From Calditrichia bacterium (GTDB lineage: Bacteria > Calditrichota > Calditrichia > RBG-13-44-9 > J075): 64,000 bases of DNA. The translations under genes and the position numbers were made by a program. The notes beneath the pieces are model-generated. The model saw only the letters and a program-made list of their open reading frames with translations, did no database searches and was not told the origin of the DNA. Where the stretch lies: NCBI GenBank assembly GCA_028284445.1, contig JANQRS010000061.1:62001-126000 (forward strand), read 5' to 3'. This document shows positions 1-8,514 of the stretch, piece after piece. Positions within the stretch are counted from its first letter, which is position 1, and every line of letters starts with the position of its first letter.

Positions 1-1
1 C

Positions 2-652
2 TACAATCGCCCGATCCAGCTGCTTGCGCAGCGTGGCATCATGGTGCTGATTCCGAATTATCGCGCCAGTACCGGGAGGGGTGTGGCCTTTTCCAAGCTG
101 AATCATCGCGATCCGATGGGCAAGGAATTTGATGATATTCTTGCCGGCGTCGATTACCTGGTGGATGAAGGCATGGTTGATCCGGCAAAAGTTGCGATCG
201 GCGGTGGCTCTTATGGCGGTTACGCTGCTGCCTGGGGTGCAACAAAGCACAGTGACCGTTTTGCTGCGGCAGTCATGTTTGTCGGTATTGCCAACCAAAT
301 TTCAAAAGGCGGACTTACCGATACGCCCCTGGAAAATGCAGTTGTGCACTGGGACATGAAAATGCATGACAATATGGATTTTGTTTGGGATCGCTCACCG
401 CTGAAGTATATCCAGAACGCTAAGACCCCGACACTGATACTTCACGGTGAGGAAGATCGTCGTGTGCCGGTCAATCAGGCTTATGAAATGTATCGCGGAT
501 TGAAGCATATGGATGTGCCCACTGAGCTGGTAATCTATCCCCGTGAAGGACATGGCAATCGTGAGCGGGCTCACCAATTGGACCTCTTGCAGCGTGTTCT
601 TGGCTGGTATGAACAGTATTTGAAAACAGCACCATCCGCTCAACTCCCGTAG
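2..652 (+). CDS. S9-family (prolyl oligopeptidase-like) serine peptidase, C-terminal part
   Basis: The reading frame is open from base 2, so the gene starts upstream of the window and only the last ~216 residues are present. This is the alpha/beta-hydrolase catalytic domain of an S9 peptidase. The nucleophile motif GGGSYGGY has its Ser codon at 209-211. The acid is probably the Asp in HGEEDRRVP, and the His lies in REGHGNRE near the C-terminus. The family usually carries an N-terminal beta-propeller that gates access for peptides; that part would lie outside the window. S9 members of this type (acylaminoacyl-peptidase/dipeptidyl-peptidase-like) often digest imported or periplasmic oligopeptides, but without the N-terminus the location and exact specificity cannot be told. 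The gene converges with the minus-strand cassette that follows. Confidence 0.9.
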   Translation, partial: YNRPIQLLAQRGIMVLIPNYRASTGRGVAFSKLNHRDPMGKEFDDILAGVDYLVDEGMVDPAKVAIGGGSYGGYAAAWGATKHSDRFAAAVMFVGIANQISKGGLTDTPLENAVVHWDMKMHDNMDFVWDRSPLKYIQNAKTPTLILHGEEDRRVPVNQAYEMYRGLKHMDVPTELVIYPREGHGNRERAHQLDLLQRVLGWYEQYLKTAPSAQLP

Positions 653-660
653 AAGATTCT

Positions 661-727
661 AGTTGACGGTTTTTCGTTGAGCAATGTTCGGCGCTCGTGC
701 GCGGCTCTGCCGCGCACGCGGTTCAAC
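661..727. terminator. Nested inverted repeat between convergent genes, possible bidirectional terminator
   Basis: An inner perfect 10-bp stem, CGTGCGCGGC/GCCGCGCACG with a TCT loop, spans 696-718. An outer arm pair AGTTGA (661-666) and TCAACT (722-727) surrounds it. It lies in the 122-bp gap between two convergent genes. There is no clear U-tract, so intrinsic termination is only a guess; it may instead be a dispersed palindrome. Confidence 0.4.
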
Positions 728-774
728 TGGCATACTGTAAACCGGAAAATCTGTAAATCTGCAAATTGGAATAC

Positions 775-1413
775 TTAGTCTTTCCAAAACCCCTTAGGCG
801 CTGCCCACTGATACAGATTTCGCGTTGGCAGAAGAAACCATTTTTCGAAAAGGTTCACTTTTCCAAGGGTAACTAGTCCAACAATTAGACTAATTGGGGA
901 TAGAAGCACGTTTATGATCAGGATAAACGGAATCATTAAAACCGCCGCTATTAGTCGCACCAACTTAGAGACTGTTAGAATCGGATGAATAAATATTCGA
1001 ACGAGCCAGAGGGGCAAAATTGCCGCAATGATGAGATTGACGCAATTTTCAACGCCCTCTCTCAATGATTCTCCGATTGATATCTTGTTCCGTCGCCTGC
1101 TGCTTGATATCTCTTCGAACTTCGGTGCTGAAAACGTTGCATCTTCTTGATACTTAGGCTCACTTGGCTGTTCTTCTCGAACTTCCTCTACTTCAATCTT
1201 CGGTGCAGAGACTTTTGTGTCTTCGACAACAGTTGTTGAGGCACTATTTGATTTCCCTGATGGATCCACAAGTCCATAATAGTGTTCTTGATACCGCTTA
1301 CCCAATTCCGTCAAAATCAAACGACTCTCATCTTTATCTGAAGTGTTAGATAATATTTTTTCCAGGTCATGAGTAGAGTACTGAGTATATTTTGCTGGGT
1401 TCTCTGCTGGCAC
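775..1413 (-). CDS. Hypothetical protein with C-terminal membrane region
   Basis: About 212 residues; not recognised. The N-terminal half is polar and low in complexity, with a helical start followed by a linker rich in E, P, S and K. The last ~85 residues are strongly hydrophobic (around LIIAAILPLWLVRIFI, LIAAVLMIPFILIINVLL and SPISLIVGLVTLG), consistent with two or three membrane segments. The GTG at 1413 is preferred over the TTG at 1419, because AGGA lies 9 nt before the GTG but only 3 nt before the TTG. It begins about 30 nt after the coiled-coil gene ends on the same strand, so the two are probably co-transcribed and may act together at the membrane. Confidence 0.6.
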   Translation of the reverse strand: MPAENPAKYTQYSTHDLEKILSNTSDKDESRLILTELGKRYQEHYYGLVDPSGKSNSASTTVVEDTKVSAPKIEVEEVREEQPSEPKYQEDATFSAPKFEEISSSRRRNKISIGESLREGVENCVNLIIAAILPLWLVRIFIHPILTVSKLVRLIAAVLMIPFILIINVLLSPISLIVGLVTLGKVNLFEKWFLLPTRNLYQWAAPKGFWKD

Positions 1414-1445
1414 AAGCAATCTTCCTTTCCGTTATGGTCTTGCAT

Positions 1446-2723
1446 CTATTTAACACCAAGTAATCTCCTTATTCGCGTCGGATTTAGCGATACGAGTTTG
1501 ATTTTTTCAAGCGTAAGAATCGCTCCCTGAATTGCATTGATATTTTGCTTAATCACCTGCAAAATCGCAACGACGCTAATCAGTTCCAACTGTCGCTTTG
1601 CATTTTCGCGAATGGCCTCTAAAGATGGTAATTTTGCATGAATGACATCCACCTCGCCTCTAAACAATTCCATTTCAGTGGTGTATTCTTCCCATTCCTT
1701 CTCGAGCGTCTTAATAGACCGCTCCCGAGTCTCAATATCCTTTAATGTCTGCTCTCTTATGGCCGCTTCGACCTTCTCGGATTTGACTTGCTCACGTAGT
1801 TGGGATTCTTTCCGCCTAAGTTCCTGAACTTTCGATTTGGTATCTTTGTGTAACCGGAAGATGTCATCAAGCCCATTAATTTCGAAATTCTCTATGTAGT
1901 TGATCAAGAAATCGGTTACTTCATAAATGAGAATAGCGTTACCAAGCACTAGATTGGTTTCGAGTTCAACTGAAGGTGACTTTCTTAATTTTTGAATAAT
2001 TGTTTGGTTAAGATTTGAAAAATACTCAATTGTTGTTTTCAACGTCTGATAAGATACCTGGATTTTTTTATCCGCTTTCACAAGCTCTATGGCTTTGATT
2101 CGATCCGTATAGGCAAATCCCATTTTTTCAATTGCCTCTTTAGCTGTCTTATACTTCCGTTCTTCTATACGCTGGGCGACTTCTTCGATAATAATCCGAA
2201 TTTTCTCTTGAAGTCGGCCGATGTCTTCCTTCACCTGATCAGGTAGATTATGAGCAGAAATCGTGACAATATTTACGCTCAGCAAATCAAGATTACCAAG
2301 GGGATAGTGGTGTCGTGCCGCCATAACAGATTGTATATGTTTTTCTACTACCCGATGAATGGCTCTGTTGCCGGCATTGCGCTCAGTAGCTTCTATCAAG
2401 CTATCTGATTTTGCAAAACCGTTATTGGTATCAGCATGCCCATTGGCTCCAGCTGTTTCTAATACGGACAATAGCTTGTGCGTTAAAGCTAAGACTTCCT
2501 CATTCTTATCTGCGCCAACTTTTCTTAAATCTTCTTCCAAAACTGCTCGCCGAGCCGCCGATTCCGGATCTTCTTCCACCGCTTCGATGCTGCGTTTGAG
2601 ACTGGAATCGTAGCTGATAAGCAGGGATTTTATTTTCTGGTATAGATCCCGAGTCATACTTCGAGCAAATCCCCCCACAATACCATTAACAATAGCAGTA
2701 ACGATCATAGTAGTCGGATCCAT
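1446..2723 (-). CDS. Hypothetical helical/coiled-coil protein
   Basis: 425 residues from the ATG at 2723, chosen because GGAGG lies 7 nt upstream; a longer frame to 2792 has no such site. Residues 1-30 are hydrophobic and small-residue-rich (IVTAIVNGIVGGFARS). Next comes an acidic helical stretch (EEDPESAARRAVLEEDL, then EEVLALTHKLL). From memory this resembles a short N-terminal helical module that other bacteria fuse to WD40, NACHT or peptidase domains, but that is unverified. The remainder is largely helical with a heptad-like charged section near residues 300-365. No catalytic motif was found. With the downstream membrane gene it forms an isolated two-gene cassette, separate in content from its neighbours. 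Confidence 0.6.
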   Translation of the reverse strand: MDPTTMIVTAIVNGIVGGFARSMTRDLYQKIKSLLISYDSSLKRSIEAVEEDPESAARRAVLEEDLRKVGADKNEEVLALTHKLLSVLETAGANGHADTNNGFAKSDSLIEATERNAGNRAIHRVVEKHIQSVMAARHHYPLGNLDLLSVNIVTISAHNLPDQVKEDIGRLQEKIRIIIEEVAQRIEERKYKTAKEAIEKMGFAYTDRIKAIELVKADKKIQVSYQTLKTTIEYFSNLNQTIIQKLRKSPSVELETNLVLGNAILIYEVTDFLINYIENFEINGLDDIFRLHKDTKSKVQELRRKESQLREQVKSEKVEAAIREQTLKDIETRERSIKTLEKEWEEYTTEMELFRGEVDVIHAKLPSLEAIRENAKRQLELISVVAILQVIKQNINAIQGAILTLEKIKLVSLNPTRIRRLLGVK

Positions 2724-2742
2724 GATACTTCCTCCAAGTGAA

Positions 2743-2771
2743 TATAAACTAAGATGTGACTTGGCGGGCAA
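2743..2771 (-). promoter_or_regulatory. Candidate sigma70-type promoter for the coiled-coil cassette
   Basis: On the minus strand TTGCCC (2771-2766) and TTTATA (2748-2743) are separated by exactly 17 nt. The expected transcription start is close to the GGAGG of the gene at 2723, which would give a very short leader. This is based on consensus matching only. Confidence 0.35.
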
Positions 2772-2974
2772 TGTGTAAATAACTACCGACAAAGGAGGAC
2801 CTTGGTGGACTCCTTACTTGCCGCCGTTCGAATATGCGAGCTCCAAACCAAAATGATGACTAGCCATTTCTTAAGTAGAGTAGAGCATCGATTCAAAATC
2901 TCATAAAATCCGAATCAATTGGGCAATAATGGGCGAGTTGATTGTAGCAAGACAATTCGTTTTACAAATTTCAG

Positions 2975-3011
2975 TCTTCAATCTTCAATCTTCAATCTTC
3001 AATTTTCAATT
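2975..3011 (+). repeat. Tandem heptamer repeat (TCTTCAA)n
   Basis: Four consecutive TCTTCAA units followed by TTTTCAA variants. It lies in the 386-bp gap between the divergent coiled-coil and GGDEF genes. The same heptamer runs through the element at 10164-10405. Apart from this repeat and the promoter candidate, nothing else was seen in 2772-3109. Confidence 0.8.
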
Positions 3012-3109
3012 TCATAATGCTCCTGCCAAAATGGACGATGACTATTAACGATAAACTGCGGGCTAGAGCTTGCTCGTGAAATCGGCCGTACTGGCGAAGG
3101 GTATTGGTA

Positions 3110-4894
3110 ATGGATTCAAAACAGGGCATCAGCACCTGGCAGCAAAAAGATTTCGGCGTCATGCTTCTGAAGGGAAACGCCGTTGAGGACGCCGACTTTG
3201 ATGGTTTTATCGGACATTTGACCGGGGCCGATTGTCGCTGCTATCTTGCGCCTAATCTTTCATCTGCCGCACATATCCTCAACGAGCAATCCATCGATGT
3301 TGTATTTATCAATGTTGCCGACGATGTCCGGGAATGTCTTGAGGTCATCATGCCACTGAAGACGATGGTCGAAAAGCTTCCGGTCATCGCAATCATTGAA
3401 GATCACAATGACGAATTGATTCAGCAGCTGATGGACAACGGCTTTCAGGATTTCGTGTTGCGGAACGATGTGGACGCCAAATTGCTGCAGCGCACGATTC
3501 GCTATAGCATCGAACGACAGATGATGCAATTGGAATTATACCAGGCCCGGAAGCTGGAGAACTATCTGTCATACTACGATGCTTTAACAGGCTTGCCGAA
3601 TCGCCAGCTTTTCTATGATCGATTGAATCGCGCCATCATTCATGCACGCAGGACCGGTGAAATGATCGCAGTCATGGTCTTGGATCTTGACGGCTTTAAG
3701 CGCATAAATGATGTCAATGGGCATTCTATCGGAGACAAAGTGCTCCGCAGGGTGGCGGAAAGACTGAACGACTGTGTGGGTGAAAGCGACACCGTGGCGC
3801 GTCAAGGTGGCGATGAGTTTAAAATCATTGTTGATAAGATGTTACGCGCACAGGACGCCGGATTGATTGCAAAGAAGATCTTGCAGAACCTGCAGCTCCC
3901 GATCAAGATTGGGCAGACTGAGCATTTCATTACTACCAGTATTGGCATCAGTATCTATCCACCGGATGGTGAGGAGCCGGAAACTCTGGTCAAGAATGCC
4001 GATATTGCCATGTATCGCGCGAAAAGCGCTGGCAAGAATAACTTCCAGTTTTTCAATCGCTCTACCGATGCGCTCACTTTCGAACGCCTGGAGCTGGAAA
4101 ACCATTTGCGCAGCGCAATCGATAACAATGAGTTCCGCATCTATTATCAACCGGTATATGATGTCGCCAAGCAGCGAATTACGGCAGCTGAGGCCTTGAT
4201 TCGCTGGGAGCATCCGAAATACGGATTGGTATCACCGACAAAGTTTATTCCACTTGCTGAAGAAACCGGGTTGATTGTTGACGTTGGCAATTGGGTGATT
4301 CGCCAGGCGTGCCGGCAAAATGTGCAGCTTGAGAAAATGGGATTTGATCCCTTACGCATCTCCGTCAACCTCTCCTATCGGCAGTTCTACGAGAAAAACC
4401 TGCCTAACGTAATTAGCGATGCTTTAGGTCAAACCGGCTTGAAACCGGAATTGCTGGGGCTGGAAATTACTGAGTCGAATGTTATGCAGGACATCGATCA
4501 CACCGTAGAAACCTTGAAAACCATGCAGAAATGGGGCATCAAAATCGCTATCGATGATTTTGGAACCGGATATTCCTCGCTCAGCTACTTGAAGCGCCTT
4601 CCCATCGATACTTTGAAGATTGATCGCGCATTTGTCCGAGGGATCCCGGGGGATAAGGACGATATGCTTATCGTTGGGGCGACGATTGGGCTGGCGCATA
4701 ATCTGAATCTTGGTGTGATTGCTGAAGGCGTTGAAACCATTGAACAGCTGGAAATTCTCACATCGATGCACTGTGATCAAATCCAGGGATACTATTTCAG
4801 CAAGCCGCTTGAGTTTGAACGTCTCTGCGAATTGTTGCAACAGCATCAGACAGAATCGGAACAGCCTGTTCATCATGGCAATCCCAGTGCATAA
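3110..4894 (+). CDS. Pseudo-receiver-GGDEF-EAL protein (c-di-GMP turnover)
   Basis: 594 residues from ATG 3110 (GAAGGG 8 nt upstream), soluble, no membrane segment. Residues ~15-140 form a receiver-like fold whose phospho-acceptor position after strand 3 is Asn (DVVFIN), so classical phosphorylation is unlikely. A short helical linker leads to the GGDEF domain, with an intact GGDEF at 233-237. The EAL domain has the EAL signature at 361-363, DDFGTGYSSL, LKIDRAF and AEGVET, so it looks able to hydrolyse c-di-GMP. Whether the net activity is synthesis or breakdown cannot be told. It is first of three tandem paralogues (gaps of 39 and 56 bp), probably one operon. Confidence 0.93.
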   Translation: MDSKQGISTWQQKDFGVMLLKGNAVEDADFDGFIGHLTGADCRCYLAPNLSSAAHILNEQSIDVVFINVADDVRECLEVIMPLKTMVEKLPVIAIIEDHNDELIQQLMDNGFQDFVLRNDVDAKLLQRTIRYSIERQMMQLELYQARKLENYLSYYDALTGLPNRQLFYDRLNRAIIHARRTGEMIAVMVLDLDGFKRINDVNGHSIGDKVLRRVAERLNDCVGESDTVARQGGDEFKIIVDKMLRAQDAGLIAKKILQNLQLPIKIGQTEHFITTSIGISIYPPDGEEPETLVKNADIAMYRAKSAGKNNFQFFNRSTDALTFERLELENHLRSAIDNNEFRIYYQPVYDVAKQRITAAEALIRWEHPKYGLVSPTKFIPLAEETGLIVDVGNWVIRQACRQNVQLEKMGFDPLRISVNLSYRQFYEKNLPNVISDALGQTGLKPELLGLEITESNVMQDIDHTVETLKTMQKWGIKIAIDDFGTGYSSLSYLKRLPIDTLKIDRAFVRGIPGDKDDMLIVGATIGLAHNLNLGVIAEGVETIEQLEILTSMHCDQIQGYYFSKPLEFERLCELLQQHQTESEQPVHHGNPSA

Positions 4895-4933
4895 GACGCG
4901 TACGAAAGACGTAACCTAATTGTGTGAGTGATC

Positions 4934-6724
4934 ATGACAGTAGCGAAAACACAACATCAGTCTACCGGAAAAGAAGAAGCACTTCATGTGCTGCTGATCG
5001 ACCAGTCCCTGGAGCAAAGCGAGCTGATTAGCCATTTTTTCAACGAAGAATCAGCAGAGGCTGTGGTCCTGTTTCGCGGTGCGGATCTCCTTGAGAGTAT
5101 TTCCCTGATGAATCGCAAGCGGTTTGATATCATCTTAATTACGCTTGATTTGCGTGATGCTGCCGTCACGACCATCGTATCTGAAGTGCAGCAACAAGCG
5201 CCATACACACCAATCGTATGCATCGTCGAGGGGGATGATGATGCGATTCGCAATACCCTTTTTGGCATCGGTGTGCAGGACTTTCTGCAGAAGGGTGCTT
5301 TTGATCGCTCGTACTTGATGGCCTCGCTCAAAAATGCGGTTGGACGCCACCGGCTGAAGGAGGAAGTTGATAAGGTTCGAGAGCTGGAGCGCTATCTGGC
5401 TTTCCATGATGTGTTAACCGGACTTCCCAGCCGACGTCTTTTTTATGACCGTGTTGAACGCGCCACGATCGAAGCTGATAATACCGGCCGTATCATGGCT
5501 GTTCTCTTCATCGACCTTGACGATTTCCACGGTATTAATGAGCAGCACGGACATGGCGTTGGGGACAAGGTCCTGCGGGAAGTGAGCAGTCGTCTCAAGA
5601 AATTTTTGCGTGACAGCGACACACTTGCGCGAACCGAGCGTGACGAGTTTGCTGTCTTGTTATACGCGTTGAAACGGGAGCAGGATGCCGGACTCGTTGC
5701 CCGGAAAATTCAGGCCATTATTTCAGAGCCTTTTGATGTTGACGGTATCGAAGTAAAGCTCACGGCGTGCATCGGGATTAGCCTCTATCCGGGAGATGGG
5801 CGTGACCCGGAGACGCTGTTAAGAAACGCCGATGTGGCTATGTATCGAGTGAGGGGAGAGGGTCCCAATTCCGTTCAATACTTTGGTCTTACGAAAAATG
5901 CCGAGAGCTTTACAAGACTGCAGCAAATCGATTTTCTTAAAATGGCGCTTGAAAATAGAGAGATGCTGCTGCTATATGAGCCGGTATATAACCTCAATCG
6001 AAATTCCGTGATGGCCCTGGAGGTGCAATTGCGATGGAAGCATCCAAGTGCCGGATTGGTCGCTCCCGATAAATTTATGTCGCTTGCCGAGGACGCCGGC
6101 GTCATAGATGACATTTCCGAGTGGTTGATTGATACCGCCTGTTGTGATTACCTGCGTCTGCGAGAGATGACTTCTGCCGATATCCGGCTGAGATTGCCGG
6201 TGTCAACCGCCCAGTTTAGCGAATTTAAGTTTGTTCGTAAGCTGATTAGCACTTGTCAGGCATATCAAATTCCACCACGCAATTTTGGGGTTGAAATCAA
6301 CGAAGACGTCATTATGCATGATAGCGAAAGAGCGTTGTCTTTGTTGAGTCCCCTGGTTGCGGCAGGTGTGGAAATTGCCGTAAGCAGTTATGGCAGTGGA
6401 TATTCCTCTTTGAGTGCGCTGAAGGGACTTCCGGTGAACATCCTAAAAATAGATCGCTCATTTGTGAAAGACATCCCGGGAGATAAAGACAGCATGGCCA
6501 TTGTTTCGGCCATCGCCAGCATTGCCCATCACTTCAATCTCTCTGTCGTAGCAGAGGGCGTTGAGAACAAGGAGCAGGTTGCGATCCTACGCTTTGCTCG
6601 CTGCGATGAGGTCCAGGGCTATTATTTGAGTCGGCCGGCACCACTGGAATCATTGGAAGCAATCATGCGTTGTGAGAGCCTGGATGACTTGCATCAGCTA
6701 GCGACGATGCCGATCGACGCATAA
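4934..6724 (+). CDS. Degenerate receiver-GGDEF-EAL paralogue, probably catalytically dead
   Basis: 597 residues from ATG 4934; a GTG at 4928 is also possible, and no strong ribosome site is visible for either. It has the same architecture and length as its two neighbours but lacks key residues in every domain. The receiver acceptor is Thr (IILIT). GGDEF is replaced by ERDEF at 235-239, and EAL by EVQ at 363-365. The usual DDFGTGYSSL metal-binding segment reads SSYGSGYSSL. The AEGVE and QGYY segments survive and the frame is intact over its full length, which argues for retention as a binding or regulatory protein rather than decay. It may bind c-di-GMP or GTP, or dimerise with the active paralogues. 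Confidence 0.9.
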   Translation: MTVAKTQHQSTGKEEALHVLLIDQSLEQSELISHFFNEESAEAVVLFRGADLLESISLMNRKRFDIILITLDLRDAAVTTIVSEVQQQAPYTPIVCIVEGDDDAIRNTLFGIGVQDFLQKGAFDRSYLMASLKNAVGRHRLKEEVDKVRELERYLAFHDVLTGLPSRRLFYDRVERATIEADNTGRIMAVLFIDLDDFHGINEQHGHGVGDKVLREVSSRLKKFLRDSDTLARTERDEFAVLLYALKREQDAGLVARKIQAIISEPFDVDGIEVKLTACIGISLYPGDGRDPETLLRNADVAMYRVRGEGPNSVQYFGLTKNAESFTRLQQIDFLKMALENREMLLLYEPVYNLNRNSVMALEVQLRWKHPSAGLVAPDKFMSLAEDAGVIDDISEWLIDTACCDYLRLREMTSADIRLRLPVSTAQFSEFKFVRKLISTCQAYQIPPRNFGVEINEDVIMHDSERALSLLSPLVAAGVEIAVSSYGSGYSSLSALKGLPVNILKIDRSFVKDIPGDKDSMAIVSAIASIAHHFNLSVVAEGVENKEQVAILRFARCDEVQGYYLSRPAPLESLEAIMRCESLDDLHQLATMPIDA

Positions 6725-6780
6725 TACAGAATTACCGTCAAAATGGACTTTAGATATACGAAGGCAAGGAGGCCAGACCG

Positions 6781-8496
6781 GTGAAGACAATCCGCATAGC
6801 ATATATTGGGCGCGAGGAGCAGGACGCCTCAACATTCAGGAACTTACTTCAGGATACCGATGGATACCAGTTTCAGGTCGTTTTCCGGGCTATAGCGTCT
6901 TTGGATGGACGTGAATTGCAAAGTGATTTGCTGCTCCTGGAAAGTCAGGCTTGTGGCGCCGATTCGGGACAGGAAATTGAAGCGATTCGCAAAATCTATC
7001 CCTTGCTCCCGATTATACTCCTTCAGCATAAATCCAACCCGGCCGAAGCGCTTGCCGCTGTGCAGAGCGGTGTGCAGGATACCCTGGTTTTTGGCGAGTT
7101 TAATCTTGAAAAATTGACCCGCTCGATCATCTATTCCATCGAGCGTCATAACCAGGTTCAACAAATACAAAAAGCCCGTCAAATTGAAAAATACCTGGCC
7201 TATCATGATGCCTTGACCGGCTTACCCAGCCGCCAGCTTTTCCTGGACCGCCTGGGTCAGGCCATTATGCGTGCGCGACGCAACAATTACATTACCGGCA
7301 TACTTTTCCTCGATCTCGATGGCTTTAAGCGAATCAATGATACACTTGGCCACAGCACCGGCGATAAGCTGCTGGTCGAAGTTGGCAAGCGAATTGAAGA
7401 ATGCGTGCGGGAGAGCGATACAGTTGCTCGCCTCGGGGGTGATGAATTTACCGTGCTGCTCGGGCGAATAGAGCACGAGCAGGATGCAGCCAACGTTGCG
7501 AAGAAAATTCTCCAGGCCCTGAATGCGTCGATCCGTGTTGAGAACAACGAATTATTTGTTACTACCAGCATTGGCATCAGCTTATATCCGGAAGATGGCA
7601 ACGATGTCGAAACGCTGGTGAAAAAAGCAGACGTCGCCATGTATCGCGCCAAAAGCCGCGGAAAAAACACTTATCAGCTCTACAATTTTTCGATGGATTC
7701 TGATGCCGCAGAGCGCCTGGAACTGGAGAACAACCTGCATCGTGGATTAGCGCGTGATGAACTTGTGCTCTTTTATCAACCCTTGCTCGATGTAAAGGAT
7801 GCGCAGGTGACCAGCCTGGAGGCGCTTGTGCGCTGGCAGCATCCAACGAAGGGGTTGATTTCTCCAGATCGATTTATTCCGCTGGCGGAAGAAACCGGAC
7901 TGATCGAGCCCCTGGGAGAATGGGTGCTGCGCACTGCCTGCAGGCAAAATAAGCTCTTACAGGAGCGCGGATTTAGCCCGCTTCGGGTGGCGGTGAATTT
8001 ATCGATGCGCCAGTTTCGCCAGAAAGCCCTGCATGGCCTGGTTTTAGAAACGCTCGAGAGCAGTCGCCTCGATCCACGCTATTTGGCATTGGAAGTAACC
8101 GAATCAAATGCCATGAATGACGTCGAGCATACCATCTCGACTTTGAAATTGTTGAAAGACATCGGCGTTCGTGTCAGCATCGATGATTTTGGCACCGGCT
8201 ATTCCTCCCTTAGCTACCTGAAGCGTTTGCCAATTGACACTTTAAAGGTTGATCGTAGTTTTATTGATGGTATACCGGAGGATAAAGACGACAAATCCAT
8301 TACTTCGGCCATCATTTTCCTGGCGCACAACCTGGAGCTCGGTGTTATTGCGGAGGGGGTAGAAACGCGTAAGCAACTGAGTTTCCTGAAGGCGATGCGC
8401 TGCGATAAAATCCAGGGATACCATTTCAGCAAGCCGCTGGCATTTGACGGCTTACAGGAATTCCTGGTATCGGCAGACCGCGCTAATTTCAGTTAG
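6781..8496 (+). CDS. Pseudo-receiver-GGDEF-EAL protein (c-di-GMP turnover)
   Basis: 571 residues from GTG 6781, with AAGGAGG just upstream. The receiver-like N-terminus has Glu at the acceptor position (DLLLLES), a substitution that can mimic phosphorylation. The usual Lys near strand 5 is also missing. GGDEF is intact at 219-223. EAL is intact at 347-349, followed by DDFGTGYSSLSYLK, LKVDRSF, AEGVET and QGYHFSKPL. Both enzyme domains should therefore be competent, with diguanylate cyclase and phosphodiesterase activities possible in one cytoplasmic protein. It is the last gene of the three-paralogue run and is followed convergently by the HAAS-domain gene only 18 bp away. Confidence 0.93.
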   Translation: MKTIRIAYIGREEQDASTFRNLLQDTDGYQFQVVFRAIASLDGRELQSDLLLLESQACGADSGQEIEAIRKIYPLLPIILLQHKSNPAEALAAVQSGVQDTLVFGEFNLEKLTRSIIYSIERHNQVQQIQKARQIEKYLAYHDALTGLPSRQLFLDRLGQAIMRARRNNYITGILFLDLDGFKRINDTLGHSTGDKLLVEVGKRIEECVRESDTVARLGGDEFTVLLGRIEHEQDAANVAKKILQALNASIRVENNELFVTTSIGISLYPEDGNDVETLVKKADVAMYRAKSRGKNTYQLYNFSMDSDAAERLELENNLHRGLARDELVLFYQPLLDVKDAQVTSLEALVRWQHPTKGLISPDRFIPLAEETGLIEPLGEWVLRTACRQNKLLQERGFSPLRVAVNLSMRQFRQKALHGLVLETLESSRLDPRYLALEVTESNAMNDVEHTISTLKLLKDIGVRVSIDDFGTGYSSLSYLKRLPIDTLKVDRSFIDGIPEDKDDKSITSAIIFLAHNLELGVIAEGVETRKQLSFLKAMRCDKIQGYHFSKPLAFDGLQEFLVSADRANFS

Positions 8497-8514
8497 GTTG
8501 TCTCGTTGGCTATT

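Noticed and set aside
3842..4213. Antisense frames inside the GGDEF-EAL genes and other large genes
   Set aside because: They mirror the coding frames of conserved domains and have no ribosome sites or recognisable products.
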